A DNA stretch of 64,000 nt from contig CM074764.1 in NCBI GenBank assembly GCA_037355855.1, forward strand, positions 310,001 to 374,000. The letters run 5' to 3'. Positions 43,288 through 54,132 of this stretch are shown here, piece by piece. Position 1 is the stretch's first letter; each line of letters opens with the position of its first letter. The notes beneath the pieces were generated by a model. The model did not search any database. It saw nothing but the letters and a program-made list of their open reading frames with translations, and was not told the DNA's origin. Source of the stretch: Pseudo-nitzschia pungens. Taxonomy: Eukaryota > Bacillariophyta > Bacillariophyceae > Bacillariales > Bacillariaceae. Both the position numbers and the translations under genes were made by a program.

Positions 43288-44237
43288 ATGGAGAACAACG
43301 AAGAACCCAACAACATCCAACCGATCCTTCCCGGCGACGGAAATGGAGAAACGGATGCTGTCGGTCACGACACGAACGAGGACACGAACAAGGACACGAA
43401 CATTGACACGAACAAGGACGACGACGACAAGGACGACGACGACGACGACGACGAGAAAGACGTTTTCTCGATGAATCCCGACCAGCTGCAACAGATCTCG
43501 GAGATCCTGGCCGACGAAGCCAAGCGATGGTACAATGGCGATGGCAAACGCAATGATGCTACTAATGATGCTACTAATGATGCTACTAATGATGCCGATA
43601 ATCTCGATAATGATACTACCCACGACGACGACGACGACGATCCGTTGCTATTGATTCCCCACAGCTCTCCTTCCGCCCTGCGAGACCAGCTCCGATCGCT
43701 GCTGGGAAGCTCCACCGCCGCCGTGTCGGGGGAGGAAGGCGTCTTCTTCTCGGTCCTGAAAATCGCCATCCGGAGCCTTCCCAAAAGGGTCCGCTTCGCC
43801 GAGTGGGTCGTCCTGGTGGAAATCCTGCGGTGGATGGACGTCGTCAACCTCGGCCACTTCGACGACGACGAGGACTACAGCGATCTGGCGGACAACGACA
43901 ACGGGTGCTTCTTCTTCGAGACCGATCGACGCGGGAGGGTCACCAGGCTCGTCCTGGGGCGTTCCGTGAACGATGAGGACAATGATGAGAATGATAATGA
44001 TGATGAGAATGAGGATAATGATAATGATAATGATGAGGATAATGAGAATGAGAATGAGGATGATGAGGATAATGATGAGGATAATGAGAATGATGAGGAC
44101 AACAACGATCACAATTTTAACCAAGAGGGAGTAGACGGCAGGTTGTACTTCAATGAGTTGCTCCTTGGGGCCGTTGTCAACGATGAGGATGAGGATGAGG
44201 ATGAGGATGAGGATAACACCGATAACAACAATGACAG

Positions 44238-44285
<48 letters not shown>

Positions 44286-46386
44286 CGATTACCATGTCGC
44301 GATTGAACGGATGCTCTACCGCGAGACCTTTGAGGACCCCGTCGATCCGTGGATCCTGCCCGACATTGCGTGCAAGCTCCGGAAACTCTCCGATCTCACC
44401 CTCTTTCGATGCCGCGCGATCTTGCCGGACCTCAAGGCGCTGCCCGATCTGAAGCGCCTCTTTTTCGTTCGCTGCCCGGACCTCTTCGGCGCGACCGCCG
44501 CGCACGGGAACCCGAACATGACTTATACGGGCGCCGGCAGGATTTATACGGGCGCGGGCCTCGTCGCACTCGGCTTTGACGACTGCGAGATCGCCACCAA
44601 CAACCACAACCACAACGACAACGACAACGACGGAAACCGAGTCACAAACCCCCGCTTCTTTTCGCTTTGCCTCCGCCAGATGCCCAACCTGAGCCGCCTC
44701 TATTTTCGCAAGCTGGACCGAAACACGGCGTCGAGCCTGATTTCCTTTTTCGCCACCGAGCTTTCCGGCGCAATGCCAGCAACGGGCGGCAATCGGGATT
44801 TGAATTCCAATGGCAACCGCAATGGCAATCCAAACCGCAATTCCAACGGCAACGGCAACCGCGATCGAACGCTCCACCTGGAGCGCTGCGGATTGACCGG
44901 GGACGACCTGGCGACGCTGCTGTGGGACGTCCTCCCAAACTGGCCGAACGTGACCCGTTTGGGGCTGGGAGGCAACCGAATCGACGGCGTGCGGGCCGTT
45001 CTGGACAAGATGCCGGTCGGAAACCGCGAGAGCGGCGGTAACCTTAGCACTAGTAGCGAGACCGGTGCCAGCAAGCACAAAGACAAGCGCAAAGACAAGC
45101 AAAAGTACAAGTACGACTACGACTACAGCCACACCTACAACTACAACTATGACTACAATGACAACGATAGCAAGAACAGCGAACCAATGGCGACGATGTC
45201 GACGTTGGCGATCCGGCATCTGGATCTGAGCGGGAATCCACTCTGGGAGAAACTCCGGAACGAAAATGGCAACGGCAACGACAACGGCAACGGCAACGGC
45301 AATCACCGGAAGAACCGCAACCGTCGTTCGGCGGCGGAAACGAGGGCGCTCGCGGATCTGGCGGAAGCCCTTCCCAACCTCTGCAACCTCGACGGCGGAA
45401 CAAGGTCTCTCTCCCGCGATGCGCATGCGCGTCCCTCCGACGTTGCGTATCCGATATCCGTCGAACACGTCCTGCGGATCAACCACTGCGGCGGGAGGAT
45501 CCTGCTGGATCGCAACGCGGAGTGCGGGCGCGACGATAACGAGAACGACGAGAACAATGAGAACGAGAACGACGGGGACGGTGACACGAATGACGATCGC
45601 AACCATCGCGGCGACGCTGCGTTCTGCCGCTGCAAGAATCCCGATCGACGCAAGAATCGCAACGACAACGACAACAGCGACAACAATACTAATACAAACA
45701 ACAACAACAACAACAATGACAAGAAGAATCGATCGCCGCTTCCCCTCGCCCTGTGGCCGCACGTCCTGCACCGATCCTACGAATCCTCGGGGAACATCTA
45801 CGACGGTGCCAATCCGCGAAGGAATCGCAGGGACGCCACGGGATTCTACTTTCTCTTGCGCAACGGACCGGCGCTCGTCGGAAATCGGGGAGTGGGAAGC
45901 GGGGATGCGGGCATTTGCGAGACCGTCAACCATGACAATGACAATAACAATGACAATAACAATGACAATAAGGATAATGAGAATGGGAATGACAAGGAGA
46001 ATAGCAAGGAGAAGAACGAGGAGAATGACAAGGAGAAGAACGAGAAAAAGAACGAGGAGAACAATAGCAACAATGACGACGATAATAGTAATGACGACGA
46101 CGGGATCAAGGAGCAGAGTGCTGATCAAGAGGCCAATGAGGACACGAATGACATCGACACCAACATCGACAACGACATCGATGATGACAATGACAATGAC
46201 AATGAAAACAACAACAACGACGACGACGAGAATAACAACGACGACGATGGGACCAATGAAAGGAGTGCTTTCCGAGAGCCGGACGGTTCCGGGGCGGGCA
46301 AGCGCCGCCGCCACCGCCGACGATCGTACGAGGTTTCGTCGGTAGTGGCATCGCTTCCAAAACGACAGAAAATCATTGGAATGTGA
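43288..46386 (+). CDS. Asp/Asn-rich leucine-rich-repeat-like protein
   Basis: An uninterrupted 1032-residue frame from the ATG at 43288 (MENNEEPNN). It alternates globular blocks with huge acidic/Asn tracts: near-pure Asp at about residues 45-60 and 330-350, DNDEN repeats around residues 230-270, and Asp/Asn/Glu/Lys tracts in the C-terminal third. Globular parts have LRR-like strands: RKLSDLTLFRCRAILPDLKA, LKRLFFVRCPDL, MPNLSRLYFRKLD, PNVTRLGLGGNRIDG and IRHLDLSGNPLW. The N-terminal block SLPKRVRFAEWVVLVEILRW looks helical. A nuclear tail KRRRHRRR precedes KRQKIIGM. Inference: an LRR scaffold with disordered acidic linkers. The first pentamer repeat (GATGC) begins right after the stop codon. 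Confidence 0.8.
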
Positions 46387-47934
46387 TGCGATGCGATGCG
46401 ATGCGATGTTAGGATGGATGGATGGATAGATGGACGGATGGATGGATGGAGATGGCTTCCGGGCGTGTTGCGAGCACGGGGAAAACGGCGGATGGACAAG
46501 AGTGCCGAAAAACGAGTGCGCGGCACGACATGACATCGCAGCACGTAGAGTGCAGTGCAGCCGAGAGCAGCGCAGTGCTATCTACGGTCTACGGCAGGGT
46601 GTTTCGGCACGCACCGTGCGTAAGGTTACTGCTGCAGTGGTGATGTTCAAAAATAATGGAAACAGCAGTACCAATAGTAGTAGTAGTGGTAGTAGTAGTA
46701 ATAATAGTAATGGCACCGCAATGTTGAGAATGTTTGCTCTTGGGTCGACGAATTGAATGATATTGGTCCCTGCTGCTTACTACTAGTAGCAGCACGTTCG
46801 AACAACAACGGTTTTGTGAGTCTGTCGTCTGTCAACGCCCCAACTCCTCTATCGAAAAGAAACGAAACGAAACGAAACGAAACGAAACGGAATGAATCAT
46901 CAATCAATCAATCAATCATACTAGACTTCATTGCTGCAGTATTGTCACCAGCTTCTCTCGAGACAACAAGAAGAAGATGGCAGTAGTAGTACAACAAGAA
47001 GAACATTTGACAACTTTGAGAAGCCAACAGCGCAAACTCTGGACGGAACAACATGAGAGAGAGAGAGAGAGAGAGAGGAAACGACTTCCTTCCCGCTCGA
47101 CACTCACTACTAGTAGTATTAGTAACGATGAAACCCATCATGGTTCCTGACATGAAACAGAACAAAAACAACAACGAGAAATGAGATTTGGATCCTCACG
47201 CCTCTTTCATCCCGTCGGTATGATTTTGATGATTGATTCGATTCATTCGACTGCGTTCCAAACGGGGGAACTAGTATGTAGCATGGTGCGTGAATCCTCA
47301 TTTCCCCTCCCCCCTTCGGTTGGTTGACACTTCGCTTCGCAGCGCGTCATGAAGCCCTTTTGACAGCTCTCGTTGGTTTGTGGGAACAATCAATCACAAG
47401 AAGTCTGCGATTGTCGGTGTGTTGGAGGCAGTTTTTTTGGGATCGCAGTAAACCTTACTCGTAGGATTATGTTGTAAGGTTATGATTGGATAATTACTGT
47501 GGTGGTATCAAGTAAGTCACGAAATTATTGGATGTTTTCGAAGTTGTGCAGTTGACATCCATCCCATCACACATCATCATCACGACGAAGACCCATGATG
47601 TCTTCGCTCCGATTGCATTCTTATTCTAATTCTAATTCTCATTGACATTCCATTCCATTCCATTCCATTCCATTCTTTGCTTTGCTTTGCTTTGCTCCAT
47701 ACCGTCCCAGATGGAACACAAAAAACGGAATAAATCACGACTTCCAGAAAGATAGTAATAGTATAGAGAACAAAACGAACGAAAAAACAATCTCTCAATC
47801 AATCATTGAAAAACACCGATACAACGAAAACAATATTCGACGAGCGGCATCGGCACTGAACGCCCCAACACAACGCAAGGATTCGATTCCATTCGTAACG
47901 ATACCCTCATCGTCATTATTTTTTTGGAACCAAA
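46387..47934. other. Intergenic region with microsatellites
   Basis: No gene is supportable. GATGC pentamers (46386-46412), GATG tetramers, GAAAC pentamers (about 46859-46890), a GA dinucleotide run (about 47052-47078) and CATTC/TTTGC pentamers (about 47648-47697) lie here. The region includes the 5' flank of the reductase gene. Confidence 0.55.
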
Positions 47935-50847
47935 ATGCTGCGAGCAACCACACGACGCCTGAACCATGCCTCGGTCGGGATGGCATTCCGATTCCGACCG
48001 TCCCAACACGCCTCCGACTTGTCGTCCGGCAGCAGGTCGTCTTTTTTGAGCACTGCCTCCTCGGTACTCCACGATTACGACGACGACGATGTAGAGAACG
48101 CAGGCGATGGCATCCACAACAGCAACAGCAACAACAGCAACAGCAACAACAGCAACAGCAACAGCAACAGCAACAACACGAACATTCGTGGCCTCCGAAT
48201 CATCCAACGACACCCGCTGTATCCCAAGCTCTTTTCGCCGCTGGATCTCGGCCCCGATCTAGGAATCCTTCCCAATCGCGTCCTGATGGGATCCATGCAC
48301 ACCGGCCTGGAGGGACACTCCATGCCGGCCATTGTGGAGCGCGCATTGGATTTGTGGGATCCTTCTCCCCACGATCACCACCACGATCACCACGATCACT
48401 CGTCGCTCGACCGCATGGCCACGTACTTTCAGCGGCGGGCGTTGGGAGGCGTCGGTTTGATGGTTACGGGGGGGATTGCTCCCAACGCGGAGGGATGGGT
48501 CGGGCTCTTTGCGGCCCAGCTGACCAACGAGCGGGAGATGGAAAAACACAGGGTGGTCACCGAGGCCGTCCACGAGGTCGACGTTCCCATCTACGGAGCC
48601 GTCTTCGAAACCACCGGCATCCGCAACGGACACGAAGCGGGCGAGCCGGCCACCGCCAAGCCCAAGATTCTCATGCAGATCTTGCACACGGGCCGGTACG
48701 CCTACCACCCGTTCGCCGTCTCGGCCACGTCCGGCAAATCCCCGATTTCTCCCTTTGCCGCCAGGGCGCTGACGACGAACGGCGTCCGAAAGACCATCGA
48801 CGAGTTTGTGCGCGCGGCGGCGCTGGCGAGGGAGGCCGGGTACGACGGCGTCGAGATCATGGGGTCGGAGGGATACCTGCTCAGCCAGTTTCTCAGCCCG
48901 CGGACCAACTCGACCCGGACCGACGAATACGGGGGACCCTCCTTCGAGAACCGGTCCCGGTTCCCGCTCGAGCTGGTCCGGGAGGTCCGGAGGCACCTCG
49001 GAAGCGACTTTGTGGTGGTCTTTCGGATCTCGCTGTGGGAACTCGTCGAGGGGGGCATGTCCTGGGAGGAGACGGTGAAGCTGGCCGACGAGCTCCGAAC
49101 CGCGGGGGTGACCATTCTCAACACCGGCATCGGATGGCACGAATCCCGGGTCCCGACGATCGCCTCCAACGTTCCGCGGGGGGCCTTTGTGGCTCCGACC
49201 CACCGCCTACGGGACGAGCTGCTGGGCATGCGGCAGCGGCAGCAATCACAATCACAATCACAATCACAAGAAGGTGACGATGAAAACAACCAAAACCGGT
49301 CTTGGAATCCCCCCGTCCCGCCGCTCGTCTCGACCAACCGCATCAACGCCCCCGACACGGCCGAGCGCTTGCTGGGGGGGGAGGTTTCCGATCTGGTCAG
49401 CATGGCCCGGCCGCTGCTGGCGGATCCCGACTTTTTGGCCAAGGCCATGGAATCCAGACCGGAAGCGATCAACACCTGCATCGCCTGCAACCAGGCCTGC
49501 CTCGACCACGCCTTTGTCGGGAAGACGGCCTCGTGCCTCGTCAATCCGGCGGCCTGCCACGAGGACGATTTCGGGGAGGGCCGCGCATCCAGCAGTTCCA
49601 ACAGCAACAACAGTTCCAATAGCAGCAAGCTGGTGCCGGTCGAGCAGAGGCTCGCCATCGGGGTGATCGGCGCCGGCCCGGCCGGAATCGCCTTTGCCTG
49701 CGCGGCGGCCGAGTGCGGGCACACCGTGACGCTCTACGAGAGATCCGATCGAGTGGGGGGACAGTTCCACATGGCCAAGAGGGTTCCCGGCAAGGAAGAA
49801 TTCTACGAGGCGATTCGGTACTGGGAAACCAAGCTGGAGGGACTCTCCGACGGGAAAAAAACGGACGGTGGAGGGAGCGTCACGGTAAAGCTCAACACGG
49901 AGGTCTCCGTCCGAGACATGGCCGAGGCGTCGTCGTCGTCGTCTTCGGGAACGATCGACAAGTGGATCGTGTCGACGGGGGTGACGCCGAGGGACCCAAA
50001 GATTCCCGGGGCGGAAGACTTTCCGGACCGGGTTTTGAGCTACGTCGACGTCCTCAAGCACGACAAACCGGTGGGAAAACGAGTCGCCGTCATTGGTGCC
50101 GGGGGAATCGGATTCGACGTTTCCGAGTTTTTGCTGTACGGCAAGCAGCCGGAGGAAGCCACTGCGGACGAAATCCAGCGCGATCTGAATGTCCTGGAGG
50201 AGGGAACATCGTCAAAGTCGTCAACGTCGTCGTCGTCTTCGTTGTCGCCGAAGAATGGCCCTTCGTCTCCGGCCACCAAGGTGTCGGTGGAAGATTTCTG
50301 GAAGGAGTGGGGCGTCGACCCCTCGCAGGAACGCCGCGGGGGACTGGCCAGGGAGGGACCCAAACTGCCCCACGGTCCCCCGCAGCGATCGCTCTTTCTG
50401 ATGCAGCGCAAAAAAGGCAAGGTCGGTGCCGGACTCGGACGGACGACGGGATGGATCCACCGAGCCAGCCTGAGCAACTCGCAAAGGGTCACCCCGATTT
50501 CCGGAGTCGACTCGTACGACGCCATCGATTCGGACGGGAACCTCGTCTACACGTTGAACGGCGAGCGGCGCGTCCTGGAGGTCGACACGATCGTGGTGTG
50601 CGCCGGACAGCTGGAGGACACCGCCCTCGAGAAGGCGTCGGCTTTCGTCGACGAGTTGGAGGGCAGGGTCTATCCCATCGGCGGGGCCTACCGGGCCGGG
50701 GAACTCGACGCGAAGCGCGCCATCGACATGGGCACGAGGCTCGCGCACAACATTCACAACGAAACGGTCACCCCGGGGAACCACGTCTTTTCCTCGCCCA
50801 TGGGACCGGAAGAAAAACTCTATCGGTTCCTCAAGCAGTGGATGTAA
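47935..50847 (+). CDS. fadH: 2,4-dienoyl-CoA reductase, bacterial FadH type
   Basis: An intact 970-residue frame without introns. The N-terminus (MLRATTRRLNHASVGMAFRF) is basic with no acidic residues and fits a mitochondrial presequence; a poly-Asn/Ser linker follows. The old-yellow-enzyme barrel carries HTGRYAYHP, SPRTNSRTDEYGG-like SPRTNSTRTDEYGG, and GIGWHESRVP; the Tyr and His match the catalytic pair known from E. coli FadH. The 4Fe-4S ligands are in CIACNQACLDHAFVGKTASC and NPAAC. FAD and NADPH domains show GVIGAGPAGIAFA, VAVIGAGGIGFDV, EWGVDPS and GLGRTTGWIHR. Role: NADPH-dependent reduction of 2,4-dienoyl-CoA during beta-oxidation of unsaturated fatty acids. Animal DECR enzymes are unrelated SDR proteins, so this is the prokaryotic architecture. 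Extra Gln/Ser inserts make it longer than the ~670-residue bacterial form. Confidence 0.95.
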   Translation: MLRATTRRLNHASVGMAFRFRPSQHASDLSSGSRSSFLSTASSVLHDYDDDDVENAGDGIHNSNSNNSNSNNSNSNSNSNNTNIRGLRIIQRHPLYPKLFSPLDLGPDLGILPNRVLMGSMHTGLEGHSMPAIVERALDLWDPSPHDHHHDHHDHSSLDRMATYFQRRALGGVGLMVTGGIAPNAEGWVGLFAAQLTNEREMEKHRVVTEAVHEVDVPIYGAVFETTGIRNGHEAGEPATAKPKILMQILHTGRYAYHPFAVSATSGKSPISPFAARALTTNGVRKTIDEFVRAAALAREAGYDGVEIMGSEGYLLSQFLSPRTNSTRTDEYGGPSFENRSRFPLELVREVRRHLGSDFVVVFRISLWELVEGGMSWEETVKLADELRTAGVTILNTGIGWHESRVPTIASNVPRGAFVAPTHRLRDELLGMRQRQQSQSQSQSQEGDDENNQNRSWNPPVPPLVSTNRINAPDTAERLLGGEVSDLVSMARPLLADPDFLAKAMESRPEAINTCIACNQACLDHAFVGKTASCLVNPAACHEDDFGEGRASSSSNSNNSSNSSKLVPVEQRLAIGVIGAGPAGIAFACAAAECGHTVTLYERSDRVGGQFHMAKRVPGKEEFYEAIRYWETKLEGLSDGKKTDGGGSVTVKLNTEVSVRDMAEASSSSSSGTIDKWIVSTGVTPRDPKIPGAEDFPDRVLSYVDVLKHDKPVGKRVAVIGAGGIGFDVSEFLLYGKQPEEATADEIQRDLNVLEEGTSSKSSTSSSSSLSPKNGPSSPATKVSVEDFWKEWGVDPSQERRGGLAREGPKLPHGPPQRSLFLMQRKKGKVGAGLGRTTGWIHRASLSNSQRVTPISGVDSYDAIDSDGNLVYTLNGERRVLEVDTIVVCAGQLEDTALEKASAFVDELEGRVYPIGGAYRAGELDAKRAIDMGTRLAHNIHNETVTPGNHVFSSPMGPEEKLYRFLKQWM

Positions 50848-52719
50848 TGCAGTGCAGTGCAGTGCAATGCAGTGGAATGCAATGCAATGCGGTCCGGTCT
50901 GGTCTGGTCTGGTGCGGTACGCTGCATCCCAATACAGTTCCATGGACTGTGATTCAATGGAACGCAACGGAAAAGGAGGGAACGACGATGAATCTGCAAC
51001 GAATCTAGGTTGCAACAAACCACAATGCGACAGCTACTCAACGCGTGCATTGCACTTTCTTTTCCAAACGCAGAGCGAGAGAGAGAGAGAGAGTTAGAGA
51101 GAGAACGAGAGAGAGAGCGGCGGACAGCTCTTCCCGAGCAGTCCTCCTTGGAGTCCGATACCCGTTCGGTGCGACATCGGAGAGCGCAGCGCTCCAAGAA
51201 ACATCGGGATCGGCGGCAACCGCTTTGCGCGAGAATCTCGCTTGCTTGCGGAGCTCGCTCGGAGTGGATTTCATCGCGGTTCGTCACGGCGTACCGAGGT
51301 ACAAGAAACAAGAAAGCAAATGCATGCCCAAATCATCACGAAACATCGTAGCAGTAAATATACGTAAATAGCATTTTTTGGACAGTTTTGTTCCTTGCGA
51401 GCGTAGGATTGAATACGCTTAGCAATAATCAATCTAAAAAACTGCTACTATCAATAATACAATAACAATATGAATGCCTTTGCTGCAACGCATTGTACGG
51501 GCACGAATGAATGAATCAATGAATGAATGAATCAATCAATCAAATCGCACGACCACGAGAAATCGTCTTCCCTCCTCCGCCCCTCACTCGTCTCCCCATC
51601 GGCGTCCACGATTGTCCCGAACCACTGTTGCGCTTCCCATCCCTCCCACCGTTCGACCGCACTACGTGTGCTAGTCGCGTCCGTGAGCGGATGTGCGCAA
51701 CGGGATCCTTTCCGCTGCGCCGGAGGAACACGCATCAATCCGTACACGGTACCACCACCACGCAGTACGTATTGCGTTCGGATGTCCAAAACGGACAAAC
51801 GGAAGCCGACGCGATGCGAGTGAGCGTGCAATGACCAAGAAACACGAGCTAGCTAGCTCTCTCTCTCTCTCTCTCTCTGTTCGAATGCATTTTGGGTTTT
51901 CTTGTCTTGCCCTCCCAAAGTTCCGGTCTCTCGTACGAATCTGCTACGCTACACCGCTGTGGCTATTCTGCTATTGCGGAATGATATTAGTTTAGTGTGC
52001 TATTTACTACCAGCTGTTGTTGTTGTTGACTTTCGCCTCCCGACCCCACTCCCGCGCACAAGTGTTCCGGTTTGGCAGGAATCAATCCAAATCCAGGCGC
52101 AGTGCCATTGGATTGATTCCTTCACTCCTCCGGTGTTGGAATCGATAAGGTTGGAATGTCCCGCTCTTCGACCCGCGCACCGTACCGTGCGTAGTAGTTG
52201 CCGGTGCCGGAACCGAGTCTCCTCTGCCGGGATGGAATGGATCGGAATCCATCGGATGCGCGGATGGAGTTGCGGCGCCAAACCAAAAAGAATCGAAATG
52301 TACAATAGTATAACAACGATGCTATTGATATACCGGTAGTACAACGATGTGGATGATACGACAGTTATGAAAGACATAATAGTGATTACAGTTTGTTGGC
52401 TTGGTTTGCGTTGCGTTGGATTGGTATGCAACGGTAGAACCAGAGACGAGAGCAAGGTCGATAAAATGGGATAACACGAGTTCCGTAGCGACGGGAGTGG
52501 TTTCCCTTGCCCTTGCCCTCGTCCTAGTCTGTTGCCAAGAGACGGTTCCCCAAAAACAAAGACAAAAAATAGACGACACCCCATGGATACGGTTGCTGGG
52601 ATTGGAAAGCGAGGCAATTCTGGGAGGAAGTGCAAGACCCCATGCTTGTGATACGGTACGGTACGGTACCCACCAACCCGACAGAATAAATGAATGGACG
52701 GATCAACAATGAATCGGCA
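50848..52719. other. Intergenic region with microsatellites
   Basis: No gene is supportable. GCAGT and GGTCT pentamers start directly after the reductase stop (50848-50925); GA (about 51073-51118) and CT (about 51851-51881) dinucleotide runs and AATGAATC repeats (about 51505-51545) follow. The last part is 3' UTR of the minus-strand sulfotransferase-like gene. Confidence 0.55.
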
Positions 52720-54132
52720 CTACACGAGTTCAACAGTGGAAGCTCTCGCCCACGGCGGTGTCCCCGGAGGAGATCGTGTTCTCGCGCCGCCCCTGGTGGG
52801 TGTCCCCGGCGGCGTTTCCGTTCCAAAGCTACCACTCGAGCTGCCACTCGCGCTCGCGCTGCCACGCCGCCGAAAGAGGGCAAAGATGGATCCCACCATC
52901 AGGATCGACACCAGTGTCACGAAGTGGGACAGCTCGAAGGACTCCCAGCGCGCTGTCACCAGAGACGAATCGGGCATGAGCACCTTGACCGACTCGTTGT
53001 GGCGCTCGAAATTCCCCTCCTCTCGCATCGAGTCCATGCCACTGTTCTTCGAAACGACATAGCACTTCCGATCTACCATGCGCTTCGCCATGTTGGTAAT
53101 GGCGCCCCGGCACTCTGCCTCGGCCGGTCCGTGGCAAACCAGATCGGCTAGAGGAGAGACCTCGCTGTCGCTGTCGAGATCGTCCCTCCAGGCTGGTGGC
53201 ATGATCAGGTCGTAGTCCTGCTGGTACATGACCTTGGCCAGACAGCAGGCTCCCTTGGTACTCAGTCCCAACTTTTGGTTCTCGCGCATCGACTGAATCC
53301 AGGGCGGGTGATCTTCCACAATCTCCTGGTGCGATGTGTGGTCATTGATGCTGTCGTGGCTGATCTCCTTCTTCGCCAATCTCTCGTTCAAATCGTCGAG
53401 GTGTTGCTGAAAGATCTCCCGAGCTGCGGCTTCGTAATCGGAAAGGTCCCCCTGATTGCTGTTCGCATTCGCATTCGCTTCCGTTTCCCCTCCCTCCTGC
53501 TGCGCGTCGTGCATCAGGCTGTTCCGCAAGGCAAACTCGAGGGCCCCGTCGACCATTCCCATGAAATCGTATCCCTTCTCCAGAACCATCCCCACGGGAA
53601 TGCGGCTCGTATCGTCGTAGTAAAAGTCCAGCCAGTCCCGAATGGTGGTCCCCGCGTGTGGAAAGCTCTCGACGTCCTTCGCGGCCTGTTCCTGTTCCAT
53701 GGGATCGTCGCTACAGAGAGCCTCCGCTAGATTGTTGACGTTGCCCTTGTAGCGTGTGTGGATCATGTCCGCCAGCGCCGGGCTGTCGTTGCGCGGGCTC
53801 CTGCGGCAATCGGTTGCAGTGTCTTTGGGCATGCCCGGGGTTGACTTGCGCGTCTCGCTGCCGGAATTGGTGTGGCAGAGGATCAGCCCGCTCCAGTAGA
53901 AATTGGACACCATGCGATCGACGGGATCCCTCAGGGCCATAACATAGACCTTGCTCAATTCCCAGGGATCCCGAATGACGTCGTGGTTGTGCTGGTACAA
54001 GATGTTGAATTTCAGCTGTTTGATGCGCTCCGAAATGGCGCCACCGCCAGCCTTTCCGATGTGGAGAAACATGGCATCGTTGATGAAATAAAAGCCTTTC
54101 GCACGGGCCCTTTTCTCTGCCGTAACGTACAT
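52720..54132 (-). CDS. Sulfotransferase-like protein with C-terminal transmembrane segment
   Basis: A 470-residue intact frame starting at the ATG at 54132 (MYVTAEKRARAKG); the frame is open further upstream but with no ATG. The P-loop FLHIGKAGGGAISERI matches the PAPS 5'-phosphosulfate loop of carbohydrate sulfotransferases (HIPKTGGT type). ALRDPVDRMVSNFYWSG matches the 3'-phosphate-binding block (R.P..R..S.Y). A Cys-containing C-terminal domain precedes a TM helix (FVTLVSILMVGSIFALF) and a Ser/Gly/Thr-Pro tail. Inference: an endomembrane enzyme sulfating glycans, anchored by its C-terminus, unlike the N-anchored protein at 1-884. A stretch with poly-Ala/Asn near residue 225 is a low-complexity insert. 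Confidence 0.82.
   Translation of the reverse strand: MYVTAEKRARAKGFYFINDAMFLHIGKAGGGAISERIKQLKFNILYQHNHDVIRDPWELSKVYVMALRDPVDRMVSNFYWSGLILCHTNSGSETRKSTPGMPKDTATDCRRSPRNDSPALADMIHTRYKGNVNNLAEALCSDDPMEQEQAAKDVESFPHAGTTIRDWLDFYYDDTSRIPVGMVLEKGYDFMGMVDGALEFALRNSLMHDAQQEGGETEANANANSNQGDLSDYEAAAREIFQQHLDDLNERLAKKEISHDSINDHTSHQEIVEDHPPWIQSMRENQKLGLSTKGACCLAKVMYQQDYDLIMPPAWRDDLDSDSEVSPLADLVCHGPAEAECRGAITNMAKRMVDRKCYVVSKNSGMDSMREEGNFERHNESVKVLMPDSSLVTARWESFELSHFVTLVSILMVGSIFALFRRRGSASASGSSSGSFGTETPPGTPTRGGARTRSPPGTPPWARASTVELV

Noticed and set aside
43648..46536. A 962-residue open frame on the minus strand, antisense to the LRR-like gene
   Set aside because: It is rich in Val/Ile strings that are exactly the complement of GAC/GAT/AAC codons. 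The NNY-biased, stop-poor sense strand keeps the antisense frame open. No domain is visible.
47682..49277. A 531-residue plus-strand frame overlapping the reductase gene
   Set aside because: It is an out-of-frame shadow of the FadH-type gene, rich in Arg/Gly/Pro, with no motif of its own.
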